20,232 nucleotides of DNA from Chara braunii (GCA_003427395.1 BFEA01000043.1:3421996-3442227); one strand, 5' to 3'. Counted from the stretch's first letter, positions 8,439-17,246 are shown. The notes: generated by a model not told the origin, from the letters alone. Program-made: numbers and translations.

Positions 8439-9375
8439 TTCTCCCCCCCGCGTGGTACAGTTGCTGGATGAGTTCGCCGGCATCTTCGAATCACCTACCG
8501 GTGTGGTGCCAGATCGGCCGATTTCCCACGAGATCATTCCTGAGGCCGGTGCCGTGTCGCCGAAAGGTTGCATTTATCGCATGAGCGAGGATGAGCTTAC
8601 GGTCCTCCACGCGCAACTCGATGACCTGTTGGACAAGGGTTGGATCCGCCCTAGTAGCTCCCCATTCGGAGGACCAGTTCTCTTCGTACAGAAGAAGAAC
8701 AAGGATCTACGATTGTGCGTCGCTTACCGCAAACTTAACGAGCAAACCGCCAAGAATGCAAAGCCTCTTCCTCGTATTGACGATCTTCTTGAATGATTGG
8801 GCGGCGCAAAGTACTTTTCCAAGTTAGATTTGAAGTCGAGATATCATTAGATTTCAATCCGGTCGAACGATCGCTATGAATCCACGTTCGAGACGCGGTA
8901 TGGGCATTTTGAGTGGGTGGTCATGCCCTTTGGCCTCACCAATGCCCCAGCAACCTTTGAAGTGGCAATGAGCAACGAGTTTCGTACAATGTTGGACCGG
9001 TTCGTACTGGTCTACTTAGACGATATCCTCGTCTATAGCCGGACATTGGAGGATCATTTTGAGCACCTTCGACGAGTGTTGGAGACGCTTCGCCGAGCCA
9101 AGTACAAAGCCAACCATGACAAGTGCGAATTTGTCCGGCAAGAGCTGGAATACTTCGGTCATTTTGTCACACTGGAGGGCATCAGTCCGTTGTCGGACAA
9201 GATTCAAGTCATCCAAGAGTGGCCGGAGCCACGGAACGTCACGGATGTCCATTCGTTTCTTGGTCTTGCCGGCTACTACCAACGTTTCATCAAGGGATAT
9301 TCAAAGATCGCGGCTCACTTAACCAAGCTTCAATGCGAGGATCGGTCGTTCGACTTCAGGGAGGATGCGTGAGAA
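8439..9375 (+). pseudogene. pol: Inner reverse transcriptase
   Basis: RNA-directed DNA polymerase, same phase as 8074. Fingers and palm are recognisable: [27 protein letters not shown] (family usually has I-D where this has V-A), motif A FSKLDLKSRYH with its catalytic Asp, MPFGLTNAPATF, then the YLDD box at 9013-9024 ([10 protein letters not shown]) and SFLGLAGYYQRFI in the connection. Three in-frame stops: TGA 8794-8796, TAG 8848-8850 and TGA 9370-9372, with TAA 9376-9378 just after. The TAG stands where the family normally has Gln (YHQI), which fits a C to T change. No frameshift is needed to read through the domain. Confidence 0.93.
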
Positions 9376-9810
9376 TAATTTTTGACCCTCAAAGTTGCGT
9401 TATTATCCGCGGAGGTCTTGCGCATATACGACCCGCTATTGCCAACGCGCGTCACTACGGATGCGTCTGACTATGGCATTGGTGTCGTCCTCGAACAACA
9501 TGATGGTGTGGACTGGCACCCGGTCGAATACTTCAGCAAGAAAGTGTCCGTCGTGCACTCCATTGATGATGCACGCAAGAAGGAGCTCCTAGCCTTCGTC
9601 CACACGCTCAAGCGGTGGAGGCACTTCCTCCTTGGTCGAAGTCAATTCCGATGGGTAACGGACAACAATCCGTTGGTCTCCTACAAGACCCAAGACACCG
9701 TCAATAGCACCATCGCCCGTTGGATGACTTTCATCCACCAATTCGACTTCTTTCCTGATCACATTCCGGGGAAGACTAACCGTTTTGCGGATGCTCTTTC
9801 ACGGCGTCCG
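9376..9810 (+). pseudogene. Inner RNase H
   Basis: Removes the RNA strand during reverse transcription. In the same frame as RT and open from 9382. The acidic residues expected of the family can be seen in order: Asp in VTTDASDYGIGVVL, Glu in ARKKELLAFVHTLKRW, Asp in WVTDNNPLV and the final Asp in PGKTNRFADALSRR. The domain itself looks complete and free of stops; the breaks are on either side. It is the best preserved part of the inner element. Confidence 0.92.
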
Positions 9811-10738
9811 CATCATTGTATCGCAGTCTATTCGACCTTCGAGATCGATGACGACATGCGGGACAGTTTCATCCGCTGCTACCAAGCCGACCTCGAGTTT
9901 CGCGACAAATACGCAAATTGCTCCTCTCCTAATCTGGCGCCTTCTCACTACCGGATCCAAGAGGGGTACTTGCTTGTCCACACGCGGGGGAAGGACCTTC
10001 TTTGCGTACCGAGTGACTGTCATTCCACGATGCTCCCGCCATTGGACACTTTGGGGTCAATCGAACGATTAGCTGACTTCGCGAACGCTTTTGGTGACCC
10101 GGCGTTCTTGGCGGATGTCACACGCTATTGTGAGTCATGTGAGGTTTGTCGGCGTTGCAAATCCCACAATCATCGTCCGTAAGTTGAGTTGCGACCATTA
10201 CCAGTTCCCTTGCACTGAGGGGAAGCGATTGCCATAGACATTACCAGGCCGTTCCTCAAGCACAAAACCGGTGTGGATGAAATTCTCACGGTGGTTGACC
10301 GACTCACCAAGTTCACCATGTTTTTGCCTTGCCGCTATCATGCCAAGGCGCCAGAGTTGGCCGAGGTTCTTTATGCCGGTTGGATTTGAACCAAGGGTTA
10401 CCCCAAGGAAATCGTCTGCGACCACGATACTCGGTTTATGTCCGATTTTTTGTTGGCGTTCATCAAACAATGGGGCTCATCCCTCAAGCCGAGTTCAGCT
10501 CGCCAACCCCAAACCGATGGCCAAACGGAGAGGGCGCATCAGACCGCACAGGTTCTCCTTCGCACTCTCATCCGTCCCGACCAAAAGGATTGGGTTGAGC
10601 GGCTGCCGGATGTCGAGTTGGCATACAACTCATCTATCCAAACGGCTATCGGGATCTCGCCCTTCGAGTTCGAGCACGGCTCGCCGGTCACTTTTCCGTT
10701 GGACACAATAATTCCACGAGCGACCGAGAGCAATGACC
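9811..10738 (+). pseudogene. Inner integrase, truncated at the C-terminus
   Basis: The N-terminal zinc-binding domain is split: CESCEVCRRCK (the Cys pair) is in the pol frame, but the two His residues (HDAPAIGHFG, starting 10026) are readable only in a frame shifted by two, between two compensating indels near 10020 and 10112. The core follows in the pol frame: first Asp in IAIDIT (10237-10239), second in VCDHDTRF (Asp 10420-10422), Glu in DGQTERAHQ (10528-10530), giving D-35 residues-E spacing. Stops at 10180 (TAA), 10216 (TGA) and 10387 (TGA). After FEFEHGSPVTFPLD the sequence jumps into the LTR at about 10739, so the C-terminal domain, and any chromodomain, is missing. Confidence 0.92.
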
Positions 10739-11080
10739 ATCTTGGACTCCACGCTCGCCTCCATCTTCGTCTCTTCTCCCCCCATCTCACATCTGTGGTA
10801 TCTCCCCACGTGTATGTACAAGTAGGGACCTTTCCTCTTGGTGTGCAGTCCCTCCTCCTCCTCCTCTCACATGTGTGATGTATGATGGGATGTCGTGTCA
10901 ATCCCAGTCAAGTCAGGACTTACCTTCAAGTCTTCCACTGCGCTACTATGTGCCATTTTGTATGTATCAGGATGTACATTGCGTGTTGATGTTCCAATAA
11001 CATTGCATTGTCCATTTAGTCCTTTTCATCACATTGTGGATCCTTGGCTCTACATGCATTGTCCAACTGGGCATGTATCA
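10739..11080 (+). repeat. 3' LTR of inner element, 5'-truncated
   Basis: Aligns with 4426-4764 of the 5' LTR and ends in the same GCATGTATCA. By hand I count about 22 substitutions and one 3-bp indel in about 339 aligned bases (6-7%). The first ~975 bp of the LTR are absent and coding sequence of the integrase abuts directly. ATCTTGGACT is the first shared word; CAAT-type microhomology lies at the join. Confidence 0.92.
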
Positions 11081-11085
11081 CTTAG
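11081..11085. repeat. Target-site duplication of inner element, right (CTTAG)
   Basis: Second copy of the CTTAG found at 3445-3449. It is followed by the continuation of the outer integrase on the minus strand. Confidence 0.93.
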
Positions 11086-11536
11086 TGAGACACATAAAGT
11101 CTATAAAGATAGACTCGCCTCACTCACTTGGAATAGGCAGTGGTCTCAACAGTCTCATCGGATTCTCATGCGAGGGATTGTTTCTCTGACCGACAAAACA
11201 AGTCCACACATACGTTAGTACATCCTCTTTCATTCCTTTCCATTCAAAGCGTTCTCGGACATCGACATACGTCTTCTTGAAACCAAAGTGACCCTCAGCA
11301 TCATGACATTCCCCAATGATTAGACTCTTGATTTGTTCTTGATGAGAAATACATAGTCTTTCTTCAGTTTAATTTAGGTAGAAGAGTAAGCTATCAGTCG
11401 TTCGATATTCTGGGAATAATTTATGGTTCTTTCGGAAGGTCCCAATGATAGGACTCCTAATAGGATCACTCTCGTAACCCTTCCGGATCTGTTCCTTCAC
11501 TTCATTCCCAATATCGAGGTAGGAGACAATGGTTCC
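11081..11536 (-). pseudogene. Outer integrase: zinc-binding domain and start of core
   Basis: Reading leftwards after RNase H: a linker (11369-11536), then CHDAEGHFG, which holds the two His of the HHCC zinc-binding domain, ERFEWKGM, and TCFVGQR where the family has C-x-x-C, so the second Cys has become Gly. RLLRPLPIPSE follows, then a TGA (11120-11122), then IFIDFM with the first catalytic Asp (11099-11101), and LTK at the insertion point. The core resumes at 3449 with IRNDNSQV. The insertion thus cut the gene a few codons after the first catalytic Asp. Another stop lies at the end of the 11369-11551 frame. Confidence 0.88.
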
Positions 11537-11928
11537 TTTGATAGTTTTCAAGTCAAAATCAAAGGTATCAATGAATGCAAATCATCTCACTAACTTATCA
11601 AAGAGTCTAGGCTGATTTTTTATCCATTTCAGAGTACAGTGATATGAATAGACAATGAAGTGTCTCCCTAACAAGTAGTGCTTCTAGGTGTCCAGTGCAG
11701 CAACTAAGGCATACAATTCTCTTTCATAGATGAAGTTAGTCACTTTCTCTAACGGAAGTCTTCTGGACATAAACTTTATAGGTCTATATCCCTTTCCGTC
11801 ATCTTGCTGTGGCACAACTCCAATCCCATACTGATTTGCATCAGTTGTGACAATGAAGGAAATAAAAGGATCAACAATCTTCAAGACAGTGTAGTGAGTC
11901 GAAACATACTTCAACTTTTGGAATGATG
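11537..11928 (-). pseudogene. Outer RNase H, second (downstream) duplicate
   Basis: Copy of 11978-12414 at a 441-bp offset. Carries VTTDANQYGIGVV, RPIKFMSRRL and YERELYALVAALDT, then a TAG (11684-11686) and a TGA (11582-11584) at exactly the same places as the other copy. Its third acidic residue has changed (YSYHCTLKW where the other copy has YSDHSTLKW), and its last segment is replaced: after LKTIKG it goes to TIVSYLD instead of the KFNVVADALSR end. The upstream joint (DALSRILGKTSFQKLKYV) is in frame. It lacks the 45-bp internal duplication of the other copy. Confidence 0.9.
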
Positions 11929-11977
11929 TCTTTCCCAATATCCTAGACAAAGCATCCGCAACCACATTAAACTTTCC

Positions 11978-12436
11978 TTTGATAGTTTTCAAGTCAAAAT
12001 CAAAGGTACCAATAAATGCAAATCATCTCACTAACTTATCAGAGAGTCTAGCCTTAATTTTTATCCATTTCAGAGTAGAGTGATCTGAATAGACAATGAA
12101 GTGTCTCCCTAACAAGTGGTGTTTCTAGGTGTCCAGTGCAACAACTAAGGCATACAATTCTCTTTCATAGGTGGAGTTAGTCACTTTCTCTAAGGCATAC
12201 AATTCTCTTTCATAGGTGAAGTTAGTCACTTTCTCTAACGAAAGTCTTCTGGACATAAACTCTATCGGTCTATATCCCTTTTCGTCGTCTTGCTGTAGCA
12301 CAACTCCAATCCCATACTGATTTGCATCAGTTGTGACAATGAAGGGAAGAAAAGGATCAACAATCTTTAAGACAGTGTAGTGAGTTGAAACATACTTCAA
12401 CTTTTTGAATGATGACTCACATTCTTTATACCACAA
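11978..12436 (-). pseudogene. Outer RNase H, first (upstream) duplicate
   Basis: RNase H domain following RT. Visible residues: Asp in VTTDANQYGIGVVL, Glu in TYERELYAL, Asp in YSDHSTLKW and Asp in NVVADALSR (the last lies in the 49 bases between the two copies). Broken by TAG at 12125-12127 (LDT-stop-KH, where Trp is usual) and TGA at 12023-12025 (LVR-stop-FAF, again a Trp position). A 45-bp in-frame tandem duplication (12147-12191 and 12192-12236) repeats the YERELYAL segment. Frame differs from that of the RT end, with a stop in between. Confidence 0.9.
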
Positions 12437-13400
12437 CCAAGTTTTTTTTAACCATCAAAGAGAAATTTCTAACGAACTTCCTATATTAACTAGCAAGTCC
12501 TATGAAAGATCTCAATTCAGTTATAGTCTTCGGTTGGGGCCAGTCCCGAATTGTTGTAATCTTCTTTTCTTCGAGCCTTAGTCCTTCCTCGTTCACTATA
12601 TGCCCTAAGTACAAAACTTCAGGCTTAGCAAACTCAGACCTTGTCGGGTTCAATTTGAAGTTGCCTCGCGCAACTTCTGCAAAATCATCGTAGATGTTTT
12701 TCGTGGTTATCTAGTGTCTTACTATACACTAGAATATCATCGAGATAGACTACTACGAATTGATCAAGCAATTGTCGAAATAATTCATTCATTAACCTTT
12801 GAATGGTCGCAGGTGAATTAGTCAAACCGAAAGGCAAAACCACAAACTCGTAGTGACCATATCTGGTTTGGAAAGTTGCCTTATGTTGATCTTTAGGAGC
12901 CACCTCGATCTGGTGGTACCCTGACTTGAGATCAATTTTACTGAAGTCATCAATACGCGGAAGTGGTTCCGCGTTTTTCACAGTGACGCAGTCCAGCCTT
13001 ACAAATGGTCCAACAAGTCATCAATGCGCGAAAGTGGTTCCGCATCTTTCACAGTGACGCAGTTCAGCCCCCGATAGTCAATGCATAGTCAGAGTTCACC
13101 TTCCTTTCTGGGCACGAATAAGACAGGAGCACCATAAGGAGATGAACTAGGGTGAATCCATCCTTTGTTAGTAAATTCTTGCAGTTGCTTACGCAGTTCC
13201 TCAAGTTCCCTGGGAGACATTCGGTAGATGGGACCCTTAGGAATCTTGCTTTCGGGAATAATCTCAATCGTGTGCTTAATAACACGCTTAGTGACTCCCG
13301 TCGGCTCAATCTGCACATCCTCATGTTCGTCGAGAAGTTTTTCAATGGAAGGAGGATAGGATGAGGAACACTCACCTACTCGTTTAACAAGTATCATCAT
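12437..13400 (-). pseudogene. pol: Outer reverse transcriptase
   Basis: Starts in the same phase as the protease. N-terminal part (13089-13400): IPKGPIYRMSPRELEELRKQLQ, KGWIHPSSSPYGAPVLFV, then a TGA and LCIDYRGLN. A 71-bp tandem duplication (offset 12944 to 13015) repeats the CVTVK-AEPL-RIDD segment and by itself explains the frame change between the two RT halves. Second half (12685-12981): [15 protein letters not shown] with the motif A Asp, [12 protein letters not shown], and YLDD at 12736-12747. After HLR another frame change, then EVARGNFKLNP, YLGHIVNEEGL and TELRSFIGLAS, with a TAA after it. All catalytic Asp residues are present, but the protein cannot be made. Confidence 0.92.
12944..13069 (-). 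repeat. 71-bp tandem duplication in outer RT
   Basis: AAGTCATCAAT starts at 12944 and at 13015. About 55 bases match with a handful of differences, followed in the inner copy by a 16-base spacer. 71 is not a multiple of three, and the two RT open frames are out of phase by exactly that remainder. Confidence 0.88.
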
Positions 13401-13406
13401 TACATC

Positions 13407-13883
13407 CTAATCCAACTTCTTCTTATAGATCATTGACCTAAAGGTTGGGTAACTCATACAACAAAAAGAGAAGGATGAGTCAGATCCAGACTTATTATAC
13501 AGTTTAATTAGTTTTAATTCGGATTTTTCATTCCTTAGTTTGACTATCTTTTCTTTGAACTTGACTTCTGGGTTGGCTTCCTTGTGCCAATCCATACCCA
13601 GAATCATATCAAACGACAAATTCTTTTCTATAAGGAAGTATATCTCATGTATGATCTTCTTACTTTCCTTTGTGCGAAAATAACATTTCACACGGTCCAC
13701 GTGTTGAAAGACAATGATAGTGCTCTTGTCTGCCAACATAGATATGATTGGTCTAGGCAAGTCCTTTATCTTCATTCCCAGATGCAACTTTCGTATTGCC
13801 TTCTCTGATATATAGGACTGCGTCAATCCTGGGTCTAACAAGACACCTACTCGTGTACGTGCGATTTCAATGTCTGCTATCAT
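13407..13883 (-). pseudogene. Outer aspartic protease
   Basis: 158-codon open frame that continues in phase into RT after one TAG. The catalytic region reads VGVLLDPGLTQSYIS; the family motif is Asp-Ser/Thr-Gly, here Asp-Pro-Gly (Asp codon 13833-13835), which should abolish activity. Supporting landmarks are ISMLADKSTI in the flap position and MILGMDW, which is the conserved end of the domain. The following Lys/Glu-rich tail is the link to RT. Confidence 0.88.
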
Positions 13884-14155
13884 TAGTTCACCCTTAGATC
13901 TAGCTTTCGTAGCCTACAAACTTCTTAAGGCTATGAGTTCGTTACCAAGTTCGTCAAGGGAATTGTCCAGAAAGACGGAACATAAAACTATCTCAGGGTG
14001 TTTCGGACGACAGGCCGAAAAAAAGTCATCCTCTACCATATGAGTCGAGGGGTTAGAAGGGATTGTCGGCGTCTTACCTTTGTCTAAACCCTTCAACTGA
14101 GTAAGAGCAGATGCTGCTCCTACTAGCTGCCCGCTTTTGGGTTCCTGACTAAGAG
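13884..14155 (-). pseudogene. Outer gag-protease linker
   Basis: Open from 14189 to 13914 in a frame different from the zinc knuckle (which reaches stops within a few codons). The peptide is rich in Ser, Leu and Gly, with SQEPKSGQLVGAASALTQLKG-like composition, and resembles a polyprotein linker more than a domain. A stop separates it from the protease frame. Confidence 0.55.
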
Positions 14156-14197
14156 ACACCAGGTTATCACATGCCCTATGGTGCCGCACTTAAAACA
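14156..14197 (-). pseudogene. Outer gag zinc knuckle
   Basis: Read on the minus strand, 14 codons give CFKCGTIGHVITWC, a perfect CX2CX4HX4C nucleocapsid knuckle that would bind RNA. The local open frame is too short to stand out alone, and flanking frame changes separate it from both capsid and protease. Its presence fixes the end of gag. Confidence 0.88.
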
Positions 14198-15060
14198 CTG
14201 ACGGTTGTCCATCTTGGACTGTCATTCTTCTCGTGTCATCCCCATCTTTTCCCAGGGCTTCCCAAACGTGATGCCGGGATGTTTGAGAAACGAGTGTGGC
14301 CTCCTCTTATTTTTCCATTGACTTTGGTCTCCCTTGTTGGCCATTACAGCAACGACGTCACCCTTCCCCGACTCGCTGCCGCTATTACCTCCTCCTCCCT
14401 CGGACTCGTCGAAGGGTAACTTCTCCCACGGTATCATCATAAAAAATAACAAGCATGTGGTCCTAGCGTTTTTGCCGCCAAAGGACCCGCTTACCGTACC
14501 CACCAACCGGTCCCGACTTTACCACCGAAGCATACGTACCTTTCACCTGTGCGGTCATTTGCTCCCGTTGGAAAGCAAGATCTCGAAATTGCCAGTAGTT
14601 ATACTTATCAGACTTAGCCTCGGCCATGAGCTGTCCGCGAATCGGTTCAGGCAGAGCACGATAATAGATATACAATACCTAGTTGTCCTGTAAGTTTAAC
14701 CCAGGTACTTGCAAGAGACAATTTACTTCACGTGACAACGCATCAACGAAAGTCCAATGCTTCTGACCTATCGTGGTGAGTTCATCAAAGGCCTTGTCAG
14801 TTGTCGTCTTATCAAAAAACCTCTCCTTAATCTTTTGGAGAAATTGTTTGAGAGTTGTCTTGGCCCACTCATCGATGTCTTTGAAACCAGCAGCGTTGGC
14901 TTCGGACAATACCCATTCCTTGTCCACTCCTCCTAGACACGACGTGGGGAAAGCGACCTGACTCTCAGGCTCGACAAGTTCGGTCTTGCAATAAGTCTAG
15001 ATTTCCGCAATCCATAAAAATAAATCTTTGTTTTTCTTATTGTTGTATGTGAACGACAAT
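14198..15060 (-). pseudogene. gag: Outer gag capsid region
   Basis: From about 15060 one phase runs to 14463 through two stops (a TAG near 15000 after FLWIAEI and a TAG at 14676-14678 after NLQDN). It contains DIDEWAKTTLKQFLQKIKERF, TIGQKHWTFVDALSREVNCLL and YYRALPEPIRGQLMAEAKSD, the helix-rich pattern of Retrotrans_gag. The last ~250 bases shift frame into a Gly/Ser-rich linker (14222-14506) leading to the zinc knuckle. The coiled-coil part upstream is in another phase, changing near 15070. Confidence 0.82.
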
Positions 15061-15985
15061 TTCATCTTCACTTCTCTTTTCTTTTCGACTTTTCTACTTT
15101 TTTGGCCGGTTCTTCTATCTTAGCGGGCTCTTTCTTCTTCTCTGCCGGTTCCTCATGTTCTTTCTTGGAGGTTCCGGGTCTTTCTGGTGTTACCTTCTTC
15201 ATTGCATCTTTCATCAACTTGTCATGGGGTTCTACCTGTTCTTTCCCCTTAGCCTCTTCCTCAACTGACACTTTACCTTTCCCTTTTACTAATCTCAATA
15301 CCGTCTCCAATGCGGCAGTGTTACTATCAATCTTTAACTCAAGGTGTGCCCTATAGGCCATCAAGTTATCAAGGATAAATGCAAGGTCAATTTTTGTTCT
15401 TTCAATCTGAAACTGTTGTCTAATTTCTTCTGCTTTTCTTTCTCGCTGCTCTTTTTCAATCTTTATCCTTTGGTACTCATCCATCTTTCTCTTTTCCACA
15501 GTCAGTGTCTCCTCCAATTGTCTGATGTTTGCCATCATCAACTCCTCAGACAATTCAGACATCCTCACATCTTATTTTCTTTCCCCTTTTCTTTCTCCTT
15601 CTTTCGGCACGTCACCAACAATCTTTGCTAGCTCCTCTGCGACATATTGATCAAGGGCCTTTCGACCCTAGTCAATAGTCCGTTGCACTCTCGTGCTGGC
15701 CTCCATCATCTGAACAGCCGTTTAAGCCTGTTGTAGCTCGGTTTTTGAGGCACGCAAATTGAATTGGCTGCGTACATGTTGTTCAGCCATGACTCATGCC
15801 TCGTGCAACTCATTCTGGAGCTGTTGAAGATGGCCAAGCATCTGCTGTCGTCTGTTATCAATTTGGCCACGTGTTCGGACTTCACCTTCCCTATCGGCGA
15901 AGAAGGTGACAAAAACAGGCAGGAGAAAGTAAGAAATGAACCAAGTCAGAATTGAGAGACGCAGGAAGCTCCCAGGGCAAGACAT
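15061..15985 (-). pseudogene. gag: Outer gag N-terminal coiled-coil region
   Basis: One phase from an ATG at 15985 to a stop at 15068 with four in-frame stops between (TGA, TAA, TAG, TAA, all between about 15793 and 15569). The start encodes a hydrophobic stretch (LTWFISYFLLPVFVTFF) that could be a membrane segment, unusual for Gag, then Gln/Glu/Leu-rich helical sequence. The last 166 codons (15068-15568) are open: LEETLTVEKRKMDEYQRIKIE-type coiled coil, then a Lys/Glu/Pro tail. Three of the four stops are TAA or TAG in Gln-rich context, fitting CAA or CAG changed by C to T. I infer that it is the head of gag from position and phase; no family domain is certain. Confidence 0.72.
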
Positions 15986-16974
15986 CTTCAGATGATGTGT
16001 TTACCGCACAATAAATAATAACAAATCAATAATAAATTCCACGATCACACCGGTTTTCAACTTACTACAGCAAGAAATAAATAAACGGTTCAAAATAACA
16101 AAAATTAATTTACTCCTAATCTAACTTCAACTGTCTGATCTATGTGTGATGACGTCCTACAAGAGTGTACAAGTACCGCAGCCACGGCCAGTGTGATCAA
16201 GACAACAACACACAGGTGAGTATGCACAGGAACCACAGAACAGCCAACAGGTGAGTAGGAAAGCCAACACAACCACAACAATCAATTGTTAGCCTTCCTT
16301 CCTCTACGGTTGTACCATCTGTAGAAACAATGCAACCAAACACAAGGGCCAACACTCAACAGTACAACAAATCGTGAAGCCGTACCGTCTGCCAGCACAC
16401 AAGTGCGCAATCAACACACCCATAGCAGCATTCCATGCATGCCACGTGTCACCCCTGGAATGCCAACACAGCAACTCTATAGAGTCTGCCACTTCAGCGT
16501 CAAGGATCTGAAAGGTCTACGAGGGGGATGCCACGTCAGCAATGCACGTCTGCGACACATACAACACTGGCATGCCACGTCAGCTTTCAAGTGTGCAGCG
16601 CTTCATCAGCAAGCAATCGCAACACAAGTGCGTGCCATGTCAGACCATGCCCTGCTTGTAGAGAATGCCACATCAGCATTCCTACATCACGCCACGTAAG
16701 CAATGCACCACATCAGCGGTCCCAATATTCTCTCTCTTGACCAGCGCCACGTCAGCTTGTTGCCAAGAGAGCTCTCGCCGGTATCTCGAAGTCTTCAGTG
16801 TAGCCACGCCATCACCTTCAAGGGAGGCTGCACGCACTTGCGGTACTCAATGTCTAGACTTGCGGTATTAACCGCGCGCGTTAATAAACATGTTTCGCTC
16901 GTGCACGTACGACCCCTCCCACTTACTTGGGTGCCACATCAGCACCTGACAGCAGATCGCAATGAAGGAGATAT
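15986..16974 (-). other. Untranslated leader of outer element
   Basis: About 990 bases between PBS and gag with no credible frame. It holds dispersed GCCACGTCAGC motifs: intact at 16530-16540, 16574-16584 and 16746-16756, variants such as CCACATCAGC, CCACTTCAGC and CCACGTAAGC elsewhere from 16430 to 16945. The gag-proximal part is A/C-rich without repeats that I can see. In architecture it matches the inner element's leader: long, non-coding, motif-rich. Confidence 0.72.
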
Positions 16975-16986
16975 GCTCTGATACCA
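16975..16986 (-). other. Primer-binding site of outer element (tRNA-iMet type)
   Basis: On the minus strand TGGTATCAGAGC begins three bases after the 5' LTR. Twelve bases match the complement of the plant initiator tRNA-Met 3' end. Its strand and side fix the element's orientation and identify 16990-18248 as the 5' LTR. Confidence 0.93.
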
Positions 16987-17232
16987 AAGTGCAATGAACC
17001 CAGACTGGAAGATACTCAACAGGCGTTGACGCACAAGTAGTCTCAGATCTCCACAATGTCTCCAGTTGACCTGAAAATGATATTTGATACAACATCTCGT
17101 TACCAATAGACGACGAGAGTGGACGGGGGATAGACAAAGGAGAAGGTGGAAGAGATAATCAATGACCACACAAGAGTAGCCCAATCAATTCCGTCTCCTT
17201 CTTCGGGCTTCCCCTCGATTCCACATCAACAA

Positions 17233-17246
17233 CCAATATACAGTAA
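17233..17246 (-). promoter_or_regulatory. Possible LTR TATA box
   Basis: The minus strand reads TTACTGTATATTGG here; the other LTR (1394-1407) reads TTATTATATATTGG, a better TATA box. It lies about 190 bases downstream, on the minus strand, of the motif array. Position inside the LTR and A/T composition are the only evidence. Confidence 0.35.

Larger units (their letters stand above)
3450..11080 (+). mobile_element. Inner Ty3/gypsy LTR retrotransposon with 3' deletion
   Basis: A 7,631-bp plus-strand element inserted in the outer integrase. The LTR begins TGTTACATG and ends GCATGTATCA, whose reverse complement starts TGATACATG, so the ends are near-perfect inverted repeats. Order: 5' LTR, PBS, leader, gag with zinc knuckle, protease, RT, RNase H, integrase, truncated LTR. 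RNase H before integrase is the Ty3/gypsy order. One deletion removed the integrase C-terminal domain, the polypurine tract and about 975 bp of the 3' LTR. The pol reading frame keeps one phase from 8074 to the deletion but has seven stops, so the element cannot move by itself. Confidence 0.93.

Noticed and set aside
8074-10738. In-frame stops in the inner pol as programmed readthrough or RNA editing
   Set aside because: There are seven stops of all three types, together with a frame excursion, a split protease and a deleted 3' end; ordinary decay explains them.
11537-12436. Dual RNase H as a new domain architecture
   Set aside because: Both copies contain the same two stop codons and one lost a catalytic residue, so the duplication arose in a dead gene.
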